DNA of 13,843 nt from JBAXAM01 sp037142515 (lineage in GTDB: Bacteria; Pseudomonadota; Gammaproteobacteria; UBA9339). The stretch is from the NCBI GenBank assembly GCA_037142515.1, contig JBAXAM010000032.1, forward strand, positions 1 through 13,843, read 5' to 3'. Position numbers and translations under genes: made by a program. Below are positions 1 through 8,329 of the stretch, one piece after another. Every line of letters begins with the position of its first letter. Position 1 is the first letter of the stretch. The notes below the pieces were generated by a model, which searched no databases, had not been told where the DNA came from, and saw only the letters and a list, made by a program, of their open reading frames with translations.

Positions 1-53
1 TTTAAAAGGGCTAGAAGTTTAAACATATTTACAGAAAAAAAGTTGCTTTATCG
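1..53. repeat. Left copy of a 53-bp perfect terminal inverted repeat
   Basis: Bases 1-53 are the exact reverse complement of bases 13791-13843. Identity stops at base 54 (agc here, ctt on the other side). The repeat is AT-rich, contains an 8-bp palindrome (gtttaaac) and a run of seven A, and has no strong internal hairpin. Read leftwards on the minus strand it would encode the same tail as the J-domain protein at the other end, but an in-phase stop at 61-63 shows there is no second J-protein gene here. It is either a dispersed genomic repeat that ended the contig at both sides or an assembly overlap. Confidence 0.95.
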
Positions 54-374
54 AGCAAAGTCAAAAGAGGATAGAACCTGAGATTAATAGTAAATTGCAA
101 ATAACAAGAAAAGCTAAGAATAATACCAAGCCCCAACAACAAAATTCTCAAATACCTAACTATACCTTCAGAAACTGGCACTGAAAATAATAGGCAACAA
201 CAAATCACATCACCTACTAACGACATAGTTAATAGTATCGCTACTATTAGCAGCAACAATGAATTACAAGTAACAAACAGAGCTAGTAGCAACACTATTC
301 TTCAACAACAAGGTGTCAATCCTCAGGATGCTGTTACTTTCCTTCTACAAATACAGCAGAATCAAAATGTATCT
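23..374 (+). pseudogene. Probable frameshifted 5' part of the Gln/Asn-rich gene
   Basis: The frame of the downstream Gln/Asn-rich protein stays open upstream of its first usable start (GTG at 375) back to a TAA at 102-104. The translation of 105-374 has the same character: many N, Q, S and T, including a QQQ run and the segment NPQDAVTFLLQIQQNQN. There is no ATG in it. The +2 frame is open from 23 to a TGA at 182-184 and also reads as Gln/Asn/Lys-rich peptide (TKPQQQNSQIPN). This suggests the original reading frame crossed from frame 2 to frame 3 between about 105 and 181, by a real frameshift or a sequencing indel. No ribosome binding site or start codon is visible in either frame, so the true start is lost, lies beyond the window, or is non-canonical. 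Confidence 0.5.
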
Positions 375-1610
375 GTGTTACCACAAGTAGTCATAGATTT
401 GCTCCCTACAAATGTTTGGCAACGTATGTCTTTATTATTCAGAACAAATCCTCAATTACGTGATATCTTTATTTCGCCTAATTACCGAGGCACCCCTGTA
501 ACAGTGCATATTATAAGATTACCCACAAGAAACGAATTAGAATATGGTTATAATGATAACAGTGCTATACAGCTTGCTAATAACAGACAGGAATTCCAAG
601 ATGCGTATCTTGTTACGGTTCTCTTCAATAATCAAAATCAAGCTCAACAGTTTCTACAAGAGGTTGCGCAAGAAGAACAGCTATCATTACAAGAGCCGCA
701 ACAAATATTTGAATTCTTCGGTACGCACAGACAATTATATAACATATCCATCGGATTAGAACAAAATTCAGAGCAAAATGGCGATAGTAACGATAATAAT
801 AGAATAGTACGACGATTAGCAAATAATAACGTACCACAATATACTTACTCTATTAGAATTTTCTTCAGCAACATGAATCAATATCGATCGTTTTTACAGG
901 AAACCACACAAAATACAGTGGCAGAAGATAATAATAATAGTAATGATACAAGCAGTCCGAAAAAACTTAAGGAAAAAAATGATGGTGAAGATAACAACGG
1001 TTCTGCCTCAACGAAAGGTGATAGCAGTGATAAAAAATCATCTAGTGACGAAGAAAAAAATACTGAAGGAAATGAAGAATACACTCCTCCGGTAGTACGA
1101 GATTTATTTTCGCAAAACGATCAAGAAAAGAGTGATGACGCAAATAACAACCCAGTAATTCAACCTAAGAACAGTGACACCAACTCCCAGCAAAGTGAAC
1201 CAACAAATCAAGACAATGTTAATGTAACGCTCTGTTTACGAATTCAAAATCAAAATCAACCAATATTACGGTATTATCAAACAGGACCTAACGAATATAG
1301 ATTCGCGTGGTCGCAATACCAAAATCAGTATCTACCGTTAAGTACAGAACAACGGCAAAAAATAGAACAGACAGTTTTAAAAATATTAAAAGAAAAAAAA
1401 GGCTCGTTGTCAGCTGAGCAACAAAACTGTGTATTAAAAGAAATCAAAAAAATGTCTGCTAAGAACACACACAGAACGATACCAGTAATACTAGTACGAC
1501 CTCCCATACTAATCCAGCACACACAACAATTCATACCACAATTTATACCAGCATACCAGCAGCAACAGACTATATACTTACCACCGGGATACCAATTTAA
1601 GAAACACTAA
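375..1610 (+). CDS. Gln/Asn-rich hypothetical protein with an internal domain duplication
   Basis: I do not recognise this protein. It is 411 residues from the GTG at 375, but no Shine-Dalgarno precedes that codon and coherent coding continues upstream, so it is probably 5'-incomplete as annotated. Two stretches are related: residues 67-99 and 148-179 both start LANN and end FLQE, with 8 identities in the 17 residues before and including FLQE. Both look like short beta-strand plus helix units (VTVLFNNQNQ and SIRIFFSNMNQ). Residues about 183-285 are a highly charged, Ser/Asn/Asp/Lys-rich and probably disordered linker. Residues 283-340 form another folded-looking segment, and the tail (370-411) is Pro/Gln-rich with a QQQQ. 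There is no signal peptide or membrane segment from the GTG. Its 3' end overlaps convergent truA. A secreted effector or surface protein is possible but unproven. Confidence 0.6.
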   Translation: MLPQVVIDLLPTNVWQRMSLLFRTNPQLRDIFISPNYRGTPVTVHIIRLPTRNELEYGYNDNSAIQLANNRQEFQDAYLVTVLFNNQNQAQQFLQEVAQEEQLSLQEPQQIFEFFGTHRQLYNISIGLEQNSEQNGDSNDNNRIVRRLANNNVPQYTYSIRIFFSNMNQYRSFLQETTQNTVAEDNNNSNDTSSPKKLKEKNDGEDNNGSASTKGDSSDKKSSSDEEKNTEGNEEYTPPVVRDLFSQNDQEKSDDANNNPVIQPKNSDTNSQQSEPTNQDNVNVTLCLRIQNQNQPILRYYQTGPNEYRFAWSQYQNQYLPLSTEQRQKIEQTVLKILKEKKGSLSAEQQNCVLKEIKKMSAKNTHRTIPVILVRPPILIQHTQQFIPQFIPAYQQQQTIYLPPGYQFKKH

Positions 1611-2349
1611 GATCATATCCATATTCCGCTCCCACCAAATATAACCCTTGTGCCGGAGCGGTTGCAGCAGATACTCTGCGATCACGCGCTATTAAAATTT
1701 CTTTAGCCCAACTTGGAAGCTTTTCACCCTCACCGACTTTTACTAACATCCCAACAATACAGCGAACCATGTGTAATAAGAATGCATTGGCTTTAATATC
1801 AATGGTCACCGTGCATCCATTGCGCGTAACTGTGAGAAACATAACATTACGCTTTGCACTTTTTGCTTGGCAGCCGCTACCACGAAACGAAGAAAAATCA
1901 TATTCTCCGACTAAATACTGCCCAGCTTCATGCATTAATTTTTCATCAAGGGGAAACGGAAACCACATTGCTCGGTGACGCAAAATAGCAGAAGCAATTT
2001 TATTATTATAGATAATATAGCGGTATTGACGCGCAGTTGCTGAAAAACGCGCATGAAAATCAAAAGACGTATGGCGTGCCCAAAGCACGCGGATATCTGG
2101 TGGTAAGTTGGTATTAGTCCCTAAAATCCAAGCACGATCAGATCGTGTGGCTTCGGTATCAAAATGCACTACTTGGCTCAGAGCATGCACACCAGCATCA
2201 GTTCGCCCAGCACAAACCACACTAATTGGCTCTGCCGCAACTTGACTTAAGGCGTATTCGACTTTTTCCTGGACAGTGCAAATATTATTCTGACGTTGCC
2301 AACCATGATAACTGGTGCCGTCGTATTCGACACCTAAAGCGATGCGCAT
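1597..2349 (-). CDS. truA: tRNA pseudouridine(38-40) synthase TruA
   Basis: TruA isomerises uridine to pseudouridine at positions 38-40 in the anticodon arm of many tRNAs. The 250 residues match the usual length. The N-terminal signature VEYDGTSYHGWQRQ (residues 7-20) and the catalytic motif GRTDAGVHA (48-56, nucleophile Asp51) are intact. So is the C-terminal segment with NAFLLHMVRCIVG, typical of the family's second half. The ATG at 2347-2349 sits 16 bp inside the end of the fimV-like gene and has no strong Shine-Dalgarno, which suggests translational coupling. A fimV-truA order is common in gammaproteobacteria. The stop overlaps the end of the convergent Gln/Asn-rich gene by 14 bp, and no terminator hairpin separates them. 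Confidence 0.97.
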   Translation of the reverse strand: MRIALGVEYDGTSYHGWQRQNNICTVQEKVEYALSQVAAEPISVVCAGRTDAGVHALSQVVHFDTEATRSDRAWILGTNTNLPPDIRVLWARHTSFDFHARFSATARQYRYIIYNNKIASAILRHRAMWFPFPLDEKLMHEAGQYLVGEYDFSSFRGSGCQAKSAKRNVMFLTVTRNGCTVTIDIKANAFLLHMVRCIVGMLVKVGEGEKLPSWAKEILIARDRRVSAATAPAQGLYLVGAEYGYDLSVS

Positions 2350-3338
2350 ATCTTTGCCAATAGCTCTTTTGCCTCTGCTTGCTCAGACGGGCTACCATTT
2401 ACCAGCACCTCATCAAGCATAACACGTGCCTGAGTCCCTTTTCCCATATCAATATAGGCACGGGCTAAATTTAACTTAGCAGCAATACCTTCTTTGCTTT
2501 CCATCAGGTTATATTCTTCTTCAGGAAACACTGCACTGCTACGACGCCTAGATGGCAACAAATAAAACAATACTAAAAGCAACAAGATAACCACACAAAC
2601 AAATAAAATAGTAAATAATGGTTGACCTAACCGCATGGCCAGCTTATCTGCATATTGCTGCATGGGTTTTAAATTATCCCAAAAAGTCTTTTGGCTCTCC
2701 AAGATGCTTTTTTTTAACTGCTCTATATTTTGTTCAAGATAACTTATCTTTTCGCTGAGCTGGACCACTTGAGTTTGCACAGCACTATTTTTAGCATTAA
2801 TAGCCTCCAAGCGACTATTTGTCTCAGCAATAAAAGCTATTTCTTGTGCCGATGGGACTGGCGGCGGCGCTACTACGACTACTTGCTGTTGCACAGGCTG
2901 CTGTGGTGACGAACTTGATTGTTCTGGACTGGCTCTTTTGGGTTTCTCAGGCTTTAGTGTTTTAATTGACTTGTGGCGCTTAATATAACGCTTAATTGAT
3001 TGTTTTAAACGAACTTTTTTCCATTGGCGGTTTTGTTTTTCTACTTCGATGTAAGCTTGGTCTTTCGGAATACTAATAATCCCATCAATACCTGGAAGCT
3101 TAATAATTCTTCCTGATTTAAGAGCATTTATATTACTACAAGAAAAAGCATCTTCATTATTACAAAATATGGCAAGCATAACCTGCTCTACCGAAACCCT
3201 GTTATTTGGTTTTAGTTCACTCGCGATATGCCAAAGGGTATCATTTGCCGTTGTTGGACCATATGTTGTATTTGATGAAGCAAAAGCGCTTGCTGTGATT
3301 AAAAAACCACAAATAATGTAAATACAAAGTTTACGCAT
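2334..3338 (-). CDS. fimV: FimV-like LysM/TPR inner-membrane protein
   Basis: FimV proteins help organise polar structures such as type IV pili through periplasmic peptidoglycan binding and a cytoplasmic C-terminal domain. Numbered from the ATG at 3338, a signal peptide (residues 1 to about 20, ending SAFA) is followed by the FimV N-terminal LysM-like module (about 26-82: YGPTTANDTLWHIA, then VSVEQVMLAIFCNN and NINALKSGRIIKLP). A basic linker and a Pro/Gln stretch (to about 165), a coiled coil (about 176-220), one membrane helix (about 240-262) and a TPR-like C-terminal helix pair (about 282-330) complete it. At 334 residues it is much shorter than Pseudomonas FimV. A TTG 12 bases upstream (3350) is in frame, but GGAA lies 7 bases before the ATG, so I prefer the ATG. 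Its own promoter may lie in 3351-3430, but I cannot define one. Confidence 0.85.
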   Translation of the reverse strand: MRKLCIYIICGFLITASAFASSNTTYGPTTANDTLWHIASELKPNNRVSVEQVMLAIFCNNEDAFSCSNINALKSGRIIKLPGIDGIISIPKDQAYIEVEKQNRQWKKVRLKQSIKRYIKRHKSIKTLKPEKPKRASPEQSSSSPQQPVQQQVVVVAPPPVPSAQEIAFIAETNSRLEAINAKNSAVQTQVVQLSEKISYLEQNIEQLKKSILESQKTFWDNLKPMQQYADKLAMRLGQPLFTILFVCVVILLLLVLFYLLPSRRRSSAVFPEEEYNLMESKEGIAAKLNLARAYIDMGKGTQARVMLDEVLVNGSPSEQAEAKELLAKICASL

Positions 3339-3430
3339 AGCAAATTCCAAAAACTCATAGGCTCTAATAGGTGATTATGATAATAGATTTTTTATTCAGT
3401 GACTAGAACAATTAATAACATTAATAATAT

Positions 3431-4321
3431 TTATAAGTTGGTTCGCAGCTGATCGGCTGTCAGCAAAAACACCTCGGCCTCTCCTTTCTCAAATTCTAAC
3501 CAAGTAAATGGCAAATGCGGATACTTTTGTAATACTACGGGTTCACTATTGCCAACCTCAACCACCAAAATTCCATCTGGCGACAGATGCTTTGGCGCTT
3601 CTTTAAGAATTACTTCAACTATTTCATCCCCATTTTTACCTGCAAGTAATGCGCCTTTTGGCTCATGTCGATATTCCTGTGGCAATAATTGCATTTCTTC
3701 CCTGCTTACATACGGCGGATTGCTAATAATAATATCATAAGTTGTATTTCTAAGCGCGCCAAACAAGTCTGATTGCAGCAATCGTACCTGTTTAGCGCAG
3801 TTGTGTTTTTCGCAGTTTATTGCCGCAACTTTTAGCGCAGCTTTCGAAATATCAACTGCATCAATAGTCGCATTAGGAAACGCATAGGCACAGCTAATCG
3901 CTATACAACCACTACCAGTACCAATATCTAAAATTCGCTTCACTTTTTCCGGATCGATCCATGGAGTAAACTGCTTTTGAATTAACTCTGCCATTGGCGA
4001 ACGGGGAATCAATACACGTTCATCGACGTAAAAAGATAGTCCGGCGAACCACGCCTCTTGAGTTAAATATGCAGCTGGAATACGCTCTTTAATACGACGA
4101 CTAATAATTTTTAACACAGCCTGCTTTTCGCCAGTTGTGAGTTTCGCATCTAACATTAACATAGCCTGATCTATATTTTGCGGCAAATATAGAGTATGCA
4201 AAACTAAATAAACTGCTTCATCCCAAGCATTATCGGTACCATGACCAAAATAAATTTGCGCTCGTCCAAACTGGCTTACTGCCAAACGAACAAAATCACG
4301 AATAGTATTTAGTTCTGACAT
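3431..4321 (-). CDS. prmB: Ribosomal protein uL3 N5-glutamine methyltransferase PrmB
   Basis: PrmB methylates a glutamine of 50S ribosomal protein L3 using S-adenosylmethionine. At 296 residues it has the family's length. The N-terminal domain carries PrmB-specific features (FGHGTDNAWDEAVYLVLHTLYLP in residues 25-47, and FYVDERVLIPRSP at 97-109), which separate it from PrmC. The methyltransferase core follows: SAM-binding LDIGTGSGCI (131-140), the acidic end of beta-2 at AVDIS (155-159), and the glutamine-binding NPPY (201-204). The ATG at 4319-4321 overlaps the end of the upstream beta-CASP gene by 13 bases and has a perfect AAGGAG five bases before it. It is the last gene of the tight smc-to-prmB cluster. 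Confidence 0.96.
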   Translation of the reverse strand: MSELNTIRDFVRLAVSQFGRAQIYFGHGTDNAWDEAVYLVLHTLYLPQNIDQAMLMLDAKLTTGEKQAVLKIISRRIKERIPAAYLTQEAWFAGLSFYVDERVLIPRSPMAELIQKQFTPWIDPEKVKRILDIGTGSGCIAISCAYAFPNATIDAVDISKAALKVAAINCEKHNCAKQVRLLQSDLFGALRNTTYDIIISNPPYVSREEMQLLPQEYRHEPKGALLAGKNGDEIVEVILKEAPKHLSPDGILVVEVGNSEPVVLQKYPHLPFTWLEFEKGEAEVFLLTADQLRTNL

Positions 4322-5670
4322 AATAACTCCTTCTGTAAATAATCTGGTATCTCACAGGACCAGTGCAAGGTATCTGTAATTTTCTTCTGCAAAGACTCAG
4401 CTGCAGCAGGATCGCCATGAGTTATAAACACTTTGCGCGGTGGGGTTGTTATATTTTTTAACCAGTCAATCATTTCTTGATAATCCGCATGCGCAGAAAT
4501 ATTGCTTAGCGCAACAACCTCACTATTTACTGTAACTAATTCTCCATATATTTTAATTACATTACGCCCATGCAACAAGGCATCACCTCGAGTACCAGCT
4601 GCTTGGTAACCAGAAAGCACTATCACATTACGCTTATCATTAGCAAGAGCTTTAATGTGATGCAGCACTCTTCCACCGGTAAGCATGCCGCTAGCTGAAA
4701 TAATAATTTTCGGAAATGGATAATTATCCAGCTGCTTAGATTCTTCAACTGTATTGATATAACGCGCCATATGCGTGACTGCAGTACAAATATTTTCCGA
4801 AAGACGATGCTCCTCCTTATGCCTTAACATAATTTCGGTCATGTCTTGCGCCATCGGACTATCTAAAAAAACTGGGATATTAGGAATTTTCCCTTCTTGC
4901 TTAAGCTGGTAAATATAATACAAAATACTCTGGGTTCTACCAACTGCAAAAGCCGGAATAATTACCGTTCCACCTCGCCGAACAGTACGCTTAATAATCT
5001 CTCCTAATTGCTCTTTAGGATCAATTTTTTCATGCAAACGATCTCCATAAGTTGATTCTATTACCAAATAATTAGCTGCAAAAATATTTTCTGGAGAAAT
5101 AACACACGGATCGTTCATGCGCCCCAAATCACCAGAAAATAAAATCGAAGTATCATGCTGCTTGGCTATTAAGCACGCAGCCCCAAGGATATGCCCCGCA
5201 TGATTATAGCGAAAAACTAAATCGCCAATTGAAAAATCCTGATGAAAAGGCGTAGCAGTCAACTGCGGAAATACTGCTTCAGCATCAGCACGGGTATAAA
5301 GCGGCAAAGCCGGCTTGTGCTTTGAATAGCCATGCCTATTAGCACGCGCTGCGTCTTCTTCTTGGAGGTGTCCACTATCTAACAATAAAATCTTACACAT
5401 TTCTTTGGTAATCTGAGTACAATAAATTTTGCCGCGAAAGCCATTTTTGACTAGTAGAGGCAAATAGCCAGTATGATCTAAATGAGCATGGGTTAATATT
5501 ACTGCATCAATAGTTTCTGGTGCAATTGGCAGCGGATATCTATTGCGTAAACGCAAGTCTTTAAGGCCCTGAAACAAACCACAGTCAATTAAAACTTTTT
5601 TATCACTGGTCTTCAATAAATACTTAGATCCAGTTACAGTTTTAGTCGCGCCTAAAAATTGAATTTCCAT
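4309..5670 (-). CDS. beta-CASP metallo-beta-lactamase, probable RNA-processing exonuclease/endonuclease
   Basis: This is a zinc-dependent nuclease of the MBL/beta-CASP superfamily, related to the CPSF-73/Ysh1 type and to bacterial RNA-processing enzymes. Numbered from the GTG at 5676, the MBL motifs are HAHLDH (63-68), HAGHILGA (159-166, ligand His162) and SGDLG (181-185, ligand Asp183). The beta-CASP region has the acidic motif after LVIESTYGDR (205-213), then SISAHAD-like NISAHADY (392-399) with motif B His396, and THGDPAA (419-425) with motif C His420. All expected metal ligands are present, so it should be active. The GTG overlaps the ligA stop by one base, but AAGGG is only 3 bases before it; the ATG two codons later (5670) has better spacing (9 bases) and is preferred. 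The substrate is not evident. Confidence 0.9.
   Translation of the reverse strand: MEIQFLGATKTVTGSKYLLKTSDKKVLIDCGLFQGLKDLRLRNRYPLPIAPETIDAVILTHAHLDHTGYLPLLVKNGFRGKIYCTQITKEMCKILLLDSGHLQEEDAARANRHGYSKHKPALPLYTRADAEAVFPQLTATPFHQDFSIGDLVFRYNHAGHILGAACLIAKQHDTSILFSGDLGRMNDPCVISPENIFAANYLVIESTYGDRLHEKIDPKEQLGEIIKRTVRRGGTVIIPAFAVGRTQSILYYIYQLKQEGKIPNIPVFLDSPMAQDMTEIMLRHKEEHRLSENICTAVTHMARYINTVEESKQLDNYPFPKIIISASGMLTGGRVLHHIKALANDKRNVIVLSGYQAAGTRGDALLHGRNVIKIYGELVTVNSEVVALSNISAHADYQEMIDWLKNITTPPRKVFITHGDPAAAESLQKKITDTLHWSCEIPDYLQKELLCQN
4327..4332 (-). promoter_or_regulatory. Strong ribosome binding site of prmB inside the preceding gene
   Basis: On the minus strand AAGGAG is followed by TTATT and the prmB ATG. 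The site lies in codons for the last residues of the beta-CASP protein, so the two genes share sequence: the upstream ribosome ends 13 bases past the prmB start. This decides the prmB start and suggests coupled translation. Confidence 0.75.
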
Positions 5671-5675
5671 TTTCA

Positions 5676-7655
5676 CTATCCCTTCTTTTTTAAAATATCA
5701 AGCAATTTTCTTTCATCAATTATTTTAATGCCAAGCTTTTCTGCCTTGGCTAATTTTGATCCAGGATCAGCGCCGACTACAACATAAGCGGTCTTTTTAG
5801 AAACGCTCTCGCTTACCTTGGCGCCCAAAGCATGTAGTTTTTCTTTTGCGTCTTCACGACTCATAGATTTCATGCTGCCAGTCAACACAAATATTTGACC
5901 AGCAAGTGGTTGCACAACCGATAGCTCTTTTGGCCAATGAATTCCAGATTTAAGCAAGCTTTCAATTAATTCCTGATTGTGTTTTTGACGAAAAAAAATT
6001 ACTATATGCGCAGCAACAACCGGACCGATATCAGGAATTATTTCAAGATTACTAATTTCTGCTTCCATCAATTTATGTATATCACCAAAATATTTGGCTA
6101 AGCTTTGCGCAGTAGTTTCCCCTACTTCTCGAATACCCAAAGCATAAATAAATCGAGATAATGTTGTATTTTTACTCGCAGCAATAGCTTGTAGCAAATT
6201 TTGCGCTGATTTTTCTCCATGGCGATCGAGTGTTGCAATTTTTGCTTCAGTTAAAGAATACAACTCAGCCACATTATTTACGAGATTTTTATCAACTAAT
6301 TGATCGACCAGCTTATCGCCCAAACCATTAATATCGAGTGCACCACGTGAAGCAAAATGCTTAATTGTCTCTTTGCGTTGCGCACTGCAATACAGGCCGC
6401 CAGTACAGCGCGACACCACTTCACCTTCTGGTTTTACTATTTCGCAGCCACATACGGGACAATATTTAGGAAGCGTTACTGGTTTTGCGTCATAAGAACG
6501 CCGCTCTTTTACTACGGAAACAACTTCAGGAATTACATCGCCAGCACGACGAATAATAACAGTATCACCTACACGCACATCTTTACGCCAAACTTCGTCA
6601 ATATTGTGCAAGGTAGCATTACTAACAGTAGCACCACCAACAAAAACCGGCTCTAGTCGAGCAACTGGGGTAATCGCTCCTGTGCGACCAACCTGAAATT
6701 CAATATTTAAAACTTTAGTTAACTCCTCCTGCGCTGGAAATTTATGGGCAATCGCCCAACGTGGCGCACGCGAAACAAAGCCCAGTTTATTTTGTAGCTG
6801 TGAGTCATTTATCTTATAAACTACGCCATCAATTTCGTATGGCAATTTATCACGTTTTTTACCAATAGATTGATAGTAATCTAAGCATTTTTCTATACCA
6901 GTCACTACTTTTATTTCTGGATTAATTTTTAGACCATATTCTTTTATTTTTAATAATACTCCACTGTGCCTAATTGGCAATGTCACACCAATAACTTCAC
7001 CAACAGCATAACAAAAAATATCTAGCGACCGACTTGCGGTTATTTTTGGATCAAGTTGCCGCAAACTACCAGCAGCAGCATTACGTGGATTAACAAAATT
7101 AAGTTTTTTAAATCCGGCAAGCGGCATATAAACTTCACCGCGAACCTCTAATACTTGTGGAAAATTACTACCACGCAACATCAATGGAATGCTTGGAATT
7201 GTTCGCACATTTTGCAAAATGTCTTCACCCACCGTCCCATCACCACGAGTAGCGGCTTTAGTTAAAATACCATTTTCATAAAACAAGCTCACGGCTATGC
7301 CATCGATTTTGGGCTCACAAACATATTCAATTTCATATTCAATTTCTAAGCGTTCGCGAATACGGCGATCGAAATTTAACACATCATCAGAAGCAAAAGC
7401 ATTATCGAGCGATAGCATCGGTATCGTATGATGTATTTGTTTAAAAAAGCCAGCAGGTTTAGACCCCACCCGCCTCGTCGGCGAATCTATGGTAATTAAT
7501 TCTGGATGCTCTGCCTCAAGCTGTTGCAACTCTAAAAACAAACGATCGTATTCAGCATCAGGGATTTTGGGCTGATCGAGAACATAATAGCAATAACTGT
7601 AATCGTTAAGCTGATTTTTAAGTTCGGTAATGCGTTTTATGATGTTTGCAGCCAT
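5676..7655 (-). CDS. ligA: NAD+-dependent DNA ligase LigA
   Basis: LigA seals nicks between Okazaki fragments and in repair, using NAD+ for self-adenylation. At 659 residues it is of normal length and complete in domain order. It has an N-terminal Ia domain with the NMN-binding region (YYVLDQPKIPDAEYDRL), the adenylation domain with KIDG (116-119, Lys116 nucleophile), and the OB fold around 317-380. The Cys4 zinc finger is Cys399, Cys402, Cys417 and Cys423. Helix-hairpin-helix repeats lie around 430-560 (DINGLGDKLVDQL, ALGIREVGETTA, IPDIGPVVA), and a C-terminal BRCT domain spans about 584-659. The ATG lies 4 bases after the zipA stop and has no good Shine-Dalgarno, so translation may depend on reinitiation from zipA. 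Confidence 0.98.
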   Translation of the reverse strand: MAANIIKRITELKNQLNDYSYCYYVLDQPKIPDAEYDRLFLELQQLEAEHPELITIDSPTRRVGSKPAGFFKQIHHTIPMLSLDNAFASDDVLNFDRRIRERLEIEYEIEYVCEPKIDGIAVSLFYENGILTKAATRGDGTVGEDILQNVRTIPSIPLMLRGSNFPQVLEVRGEVYMPLAGFKKLNFVNPRNAAAGSLRQLDPKITASRSLDIFCYAVGEVIGVTLPIRHSGVLLKIKEYGLKINPEIKVVTGIEKCLDYYQSIGKKRDKLPYEIDGVVYKINDSQLQNKLGFVSRAPRWAIAHKFPAQEELTKVLNIEFQVGRTGAITPVARLEPVFVGGATVSNATLHNIDEVWRKDVRVGDTVIIRRAGDVIPEVVSVVKERRSYDAKPVTLPKYCPVCGCEIVKPEGEVVSRCTGGLYCSAQRKETIKHFASRGALDINGLGDKLVDQLVDKNLVNNVAELYSLTEAKIATLDRHGEKSAQNLLQAIAASKNTTLSRFIYALGIREVGETTAQSLAKYFGDIHKLMEAEISNLEIIPDIGPVVAAHIVIFFRQKHNQELIESLLKSGIHWPKELSVVQPLAGQIFVLTGSMKSMSREDAKEKLHALGAKVSESVSKKTAYVVVGADPGSKLAKAEKLGIKIIDERKLLDILKKKG

Positions 7656-7659
7656 AGAC

Positions 7660-8313
7660 TCAATCTAAATTATCTAGCAAATCCGCCACATACAAACTAC
7701 TCGTTTCCACTGTACAAATTTTTTCCCGCAGACGCCTAATTACCGCGGCACTTATCGGCTGATAGAGATCATCATAAATGTCACCGCCAAGCTCTTCTGT
7801 TAACTGTCGCGCAACATCTAGCATTAAATCAAAACGCATCATTAGCTTTTGTTTAGCATCCAACTTCATAAACATCACCAAACCAGCACATTTGAAAGAA
7901 CCCATGTCATCTATCGCAAATGATCCATCTGGCGTGGCTGCTGCAACACTAAATAATACATTACCCTTACCACCTTTGCCCTCATGTCGATGAAAAATAC
8001 TCATATCACCAAAATCCAAACCCACAGATAATAAAGTTTGCAGCAGTTCATAGCCCATATAGGGCTTGCCGGGGAAAGATTGAATTTGCAGAACAACAAT
8101 ATCTGAATTATATGCTGGCTGCTTATCGGCAATAGCAGGGGTTTGCTGCACAGCTTCGCTTGCTATAATGGAACACGGCGCGTTAAAATCAACTATTGGC
8201 TCACGCTTAATATTAACCGGACGTTTTTTTGCTTGCTTGCGTTGATATAGAAACAACCAGCTAATAGCAGCAAAGACAAATAATAGTATTACATAAAAAA
8301 ATAACGATGACAT
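7660..8313 (-). CDS. zipA: Cell division protein ZipA
   Basis: ZipA anchors the FtsZ ring to the inner membrane. Residues 4-23 are an N-terminal membrane helix followed by basic QRKQAKKRP, and about 70-199 form the FtsZ-binding ZipA C-terminal domain (VLQIQSFPGKPYMGYEL, then FHRHEGKG, GSF, and DVARQLTEELGGDI). At 217 residues it is clearly shorter than the E. coli protein because the Pro/Gln-rich linker between anchor and domain is only about 40 residues. GAGGG lies 6 bases before the ATG. The smc stop is 16 bases upstream and ligA starts 4 bases downstream, the conserved smc-zipA-ligA order of gammaproteobacteria, which supports the assignment. Confidence 0.93.
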   Translation of the reverse strand: MSSLFFYVILLFVFAAISWLFLYQRKQAKKRPVNIKREPIVDFNAPCSIIASEAVQQTPAIADKQPAYNSDIVVLQIQSFPGKPYMGYELLQTLLSVGLDFGDMSIFHRHEGKGGKGNVLFSVAAATPDGSFAIDDMGSFKCAGLVMFMKLDAKQKLMMRFDLMLDVARQLTEELGGDIYDDLYQPISAAVIRRLREKICTVETSSLYVADLLDNLD

Positions 8314-8329
8314 AATATTCCCTCAAAGA

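Noticed and set aside
29..295. Hydrophobic Leu-rich minus-strand frame at the left end, looking like a small membrane protein
   Set aside because: It is the complement of Asn/Gln/Ser-rich sense codons (AAC, CAA), which always read as Leu/Val/Ile on the other strand; it has no supporting family match.
3339..3350. TTG at 3350 as the fimV start
   Set aside because: The ATG at 3338 gives a cleaner signal peptide (MRKLCIYII) and has GGAA at correct spacing.
3351..3430. AT-rich imperfect palindrome (attaa/ttaat) after prmB as a terminator, and a TATTAT box as fimV promoter
   Set aside because: The stem is all A-T and has no T run after it; no -35 box with acceptable spacing accompanies TATTAT.
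6357..6656. 99-residue plus-strand frame inside ligA
   Set aside because: It is a shadow of the ligA zinc-finger and OB region with no ribosome binding site or family features.
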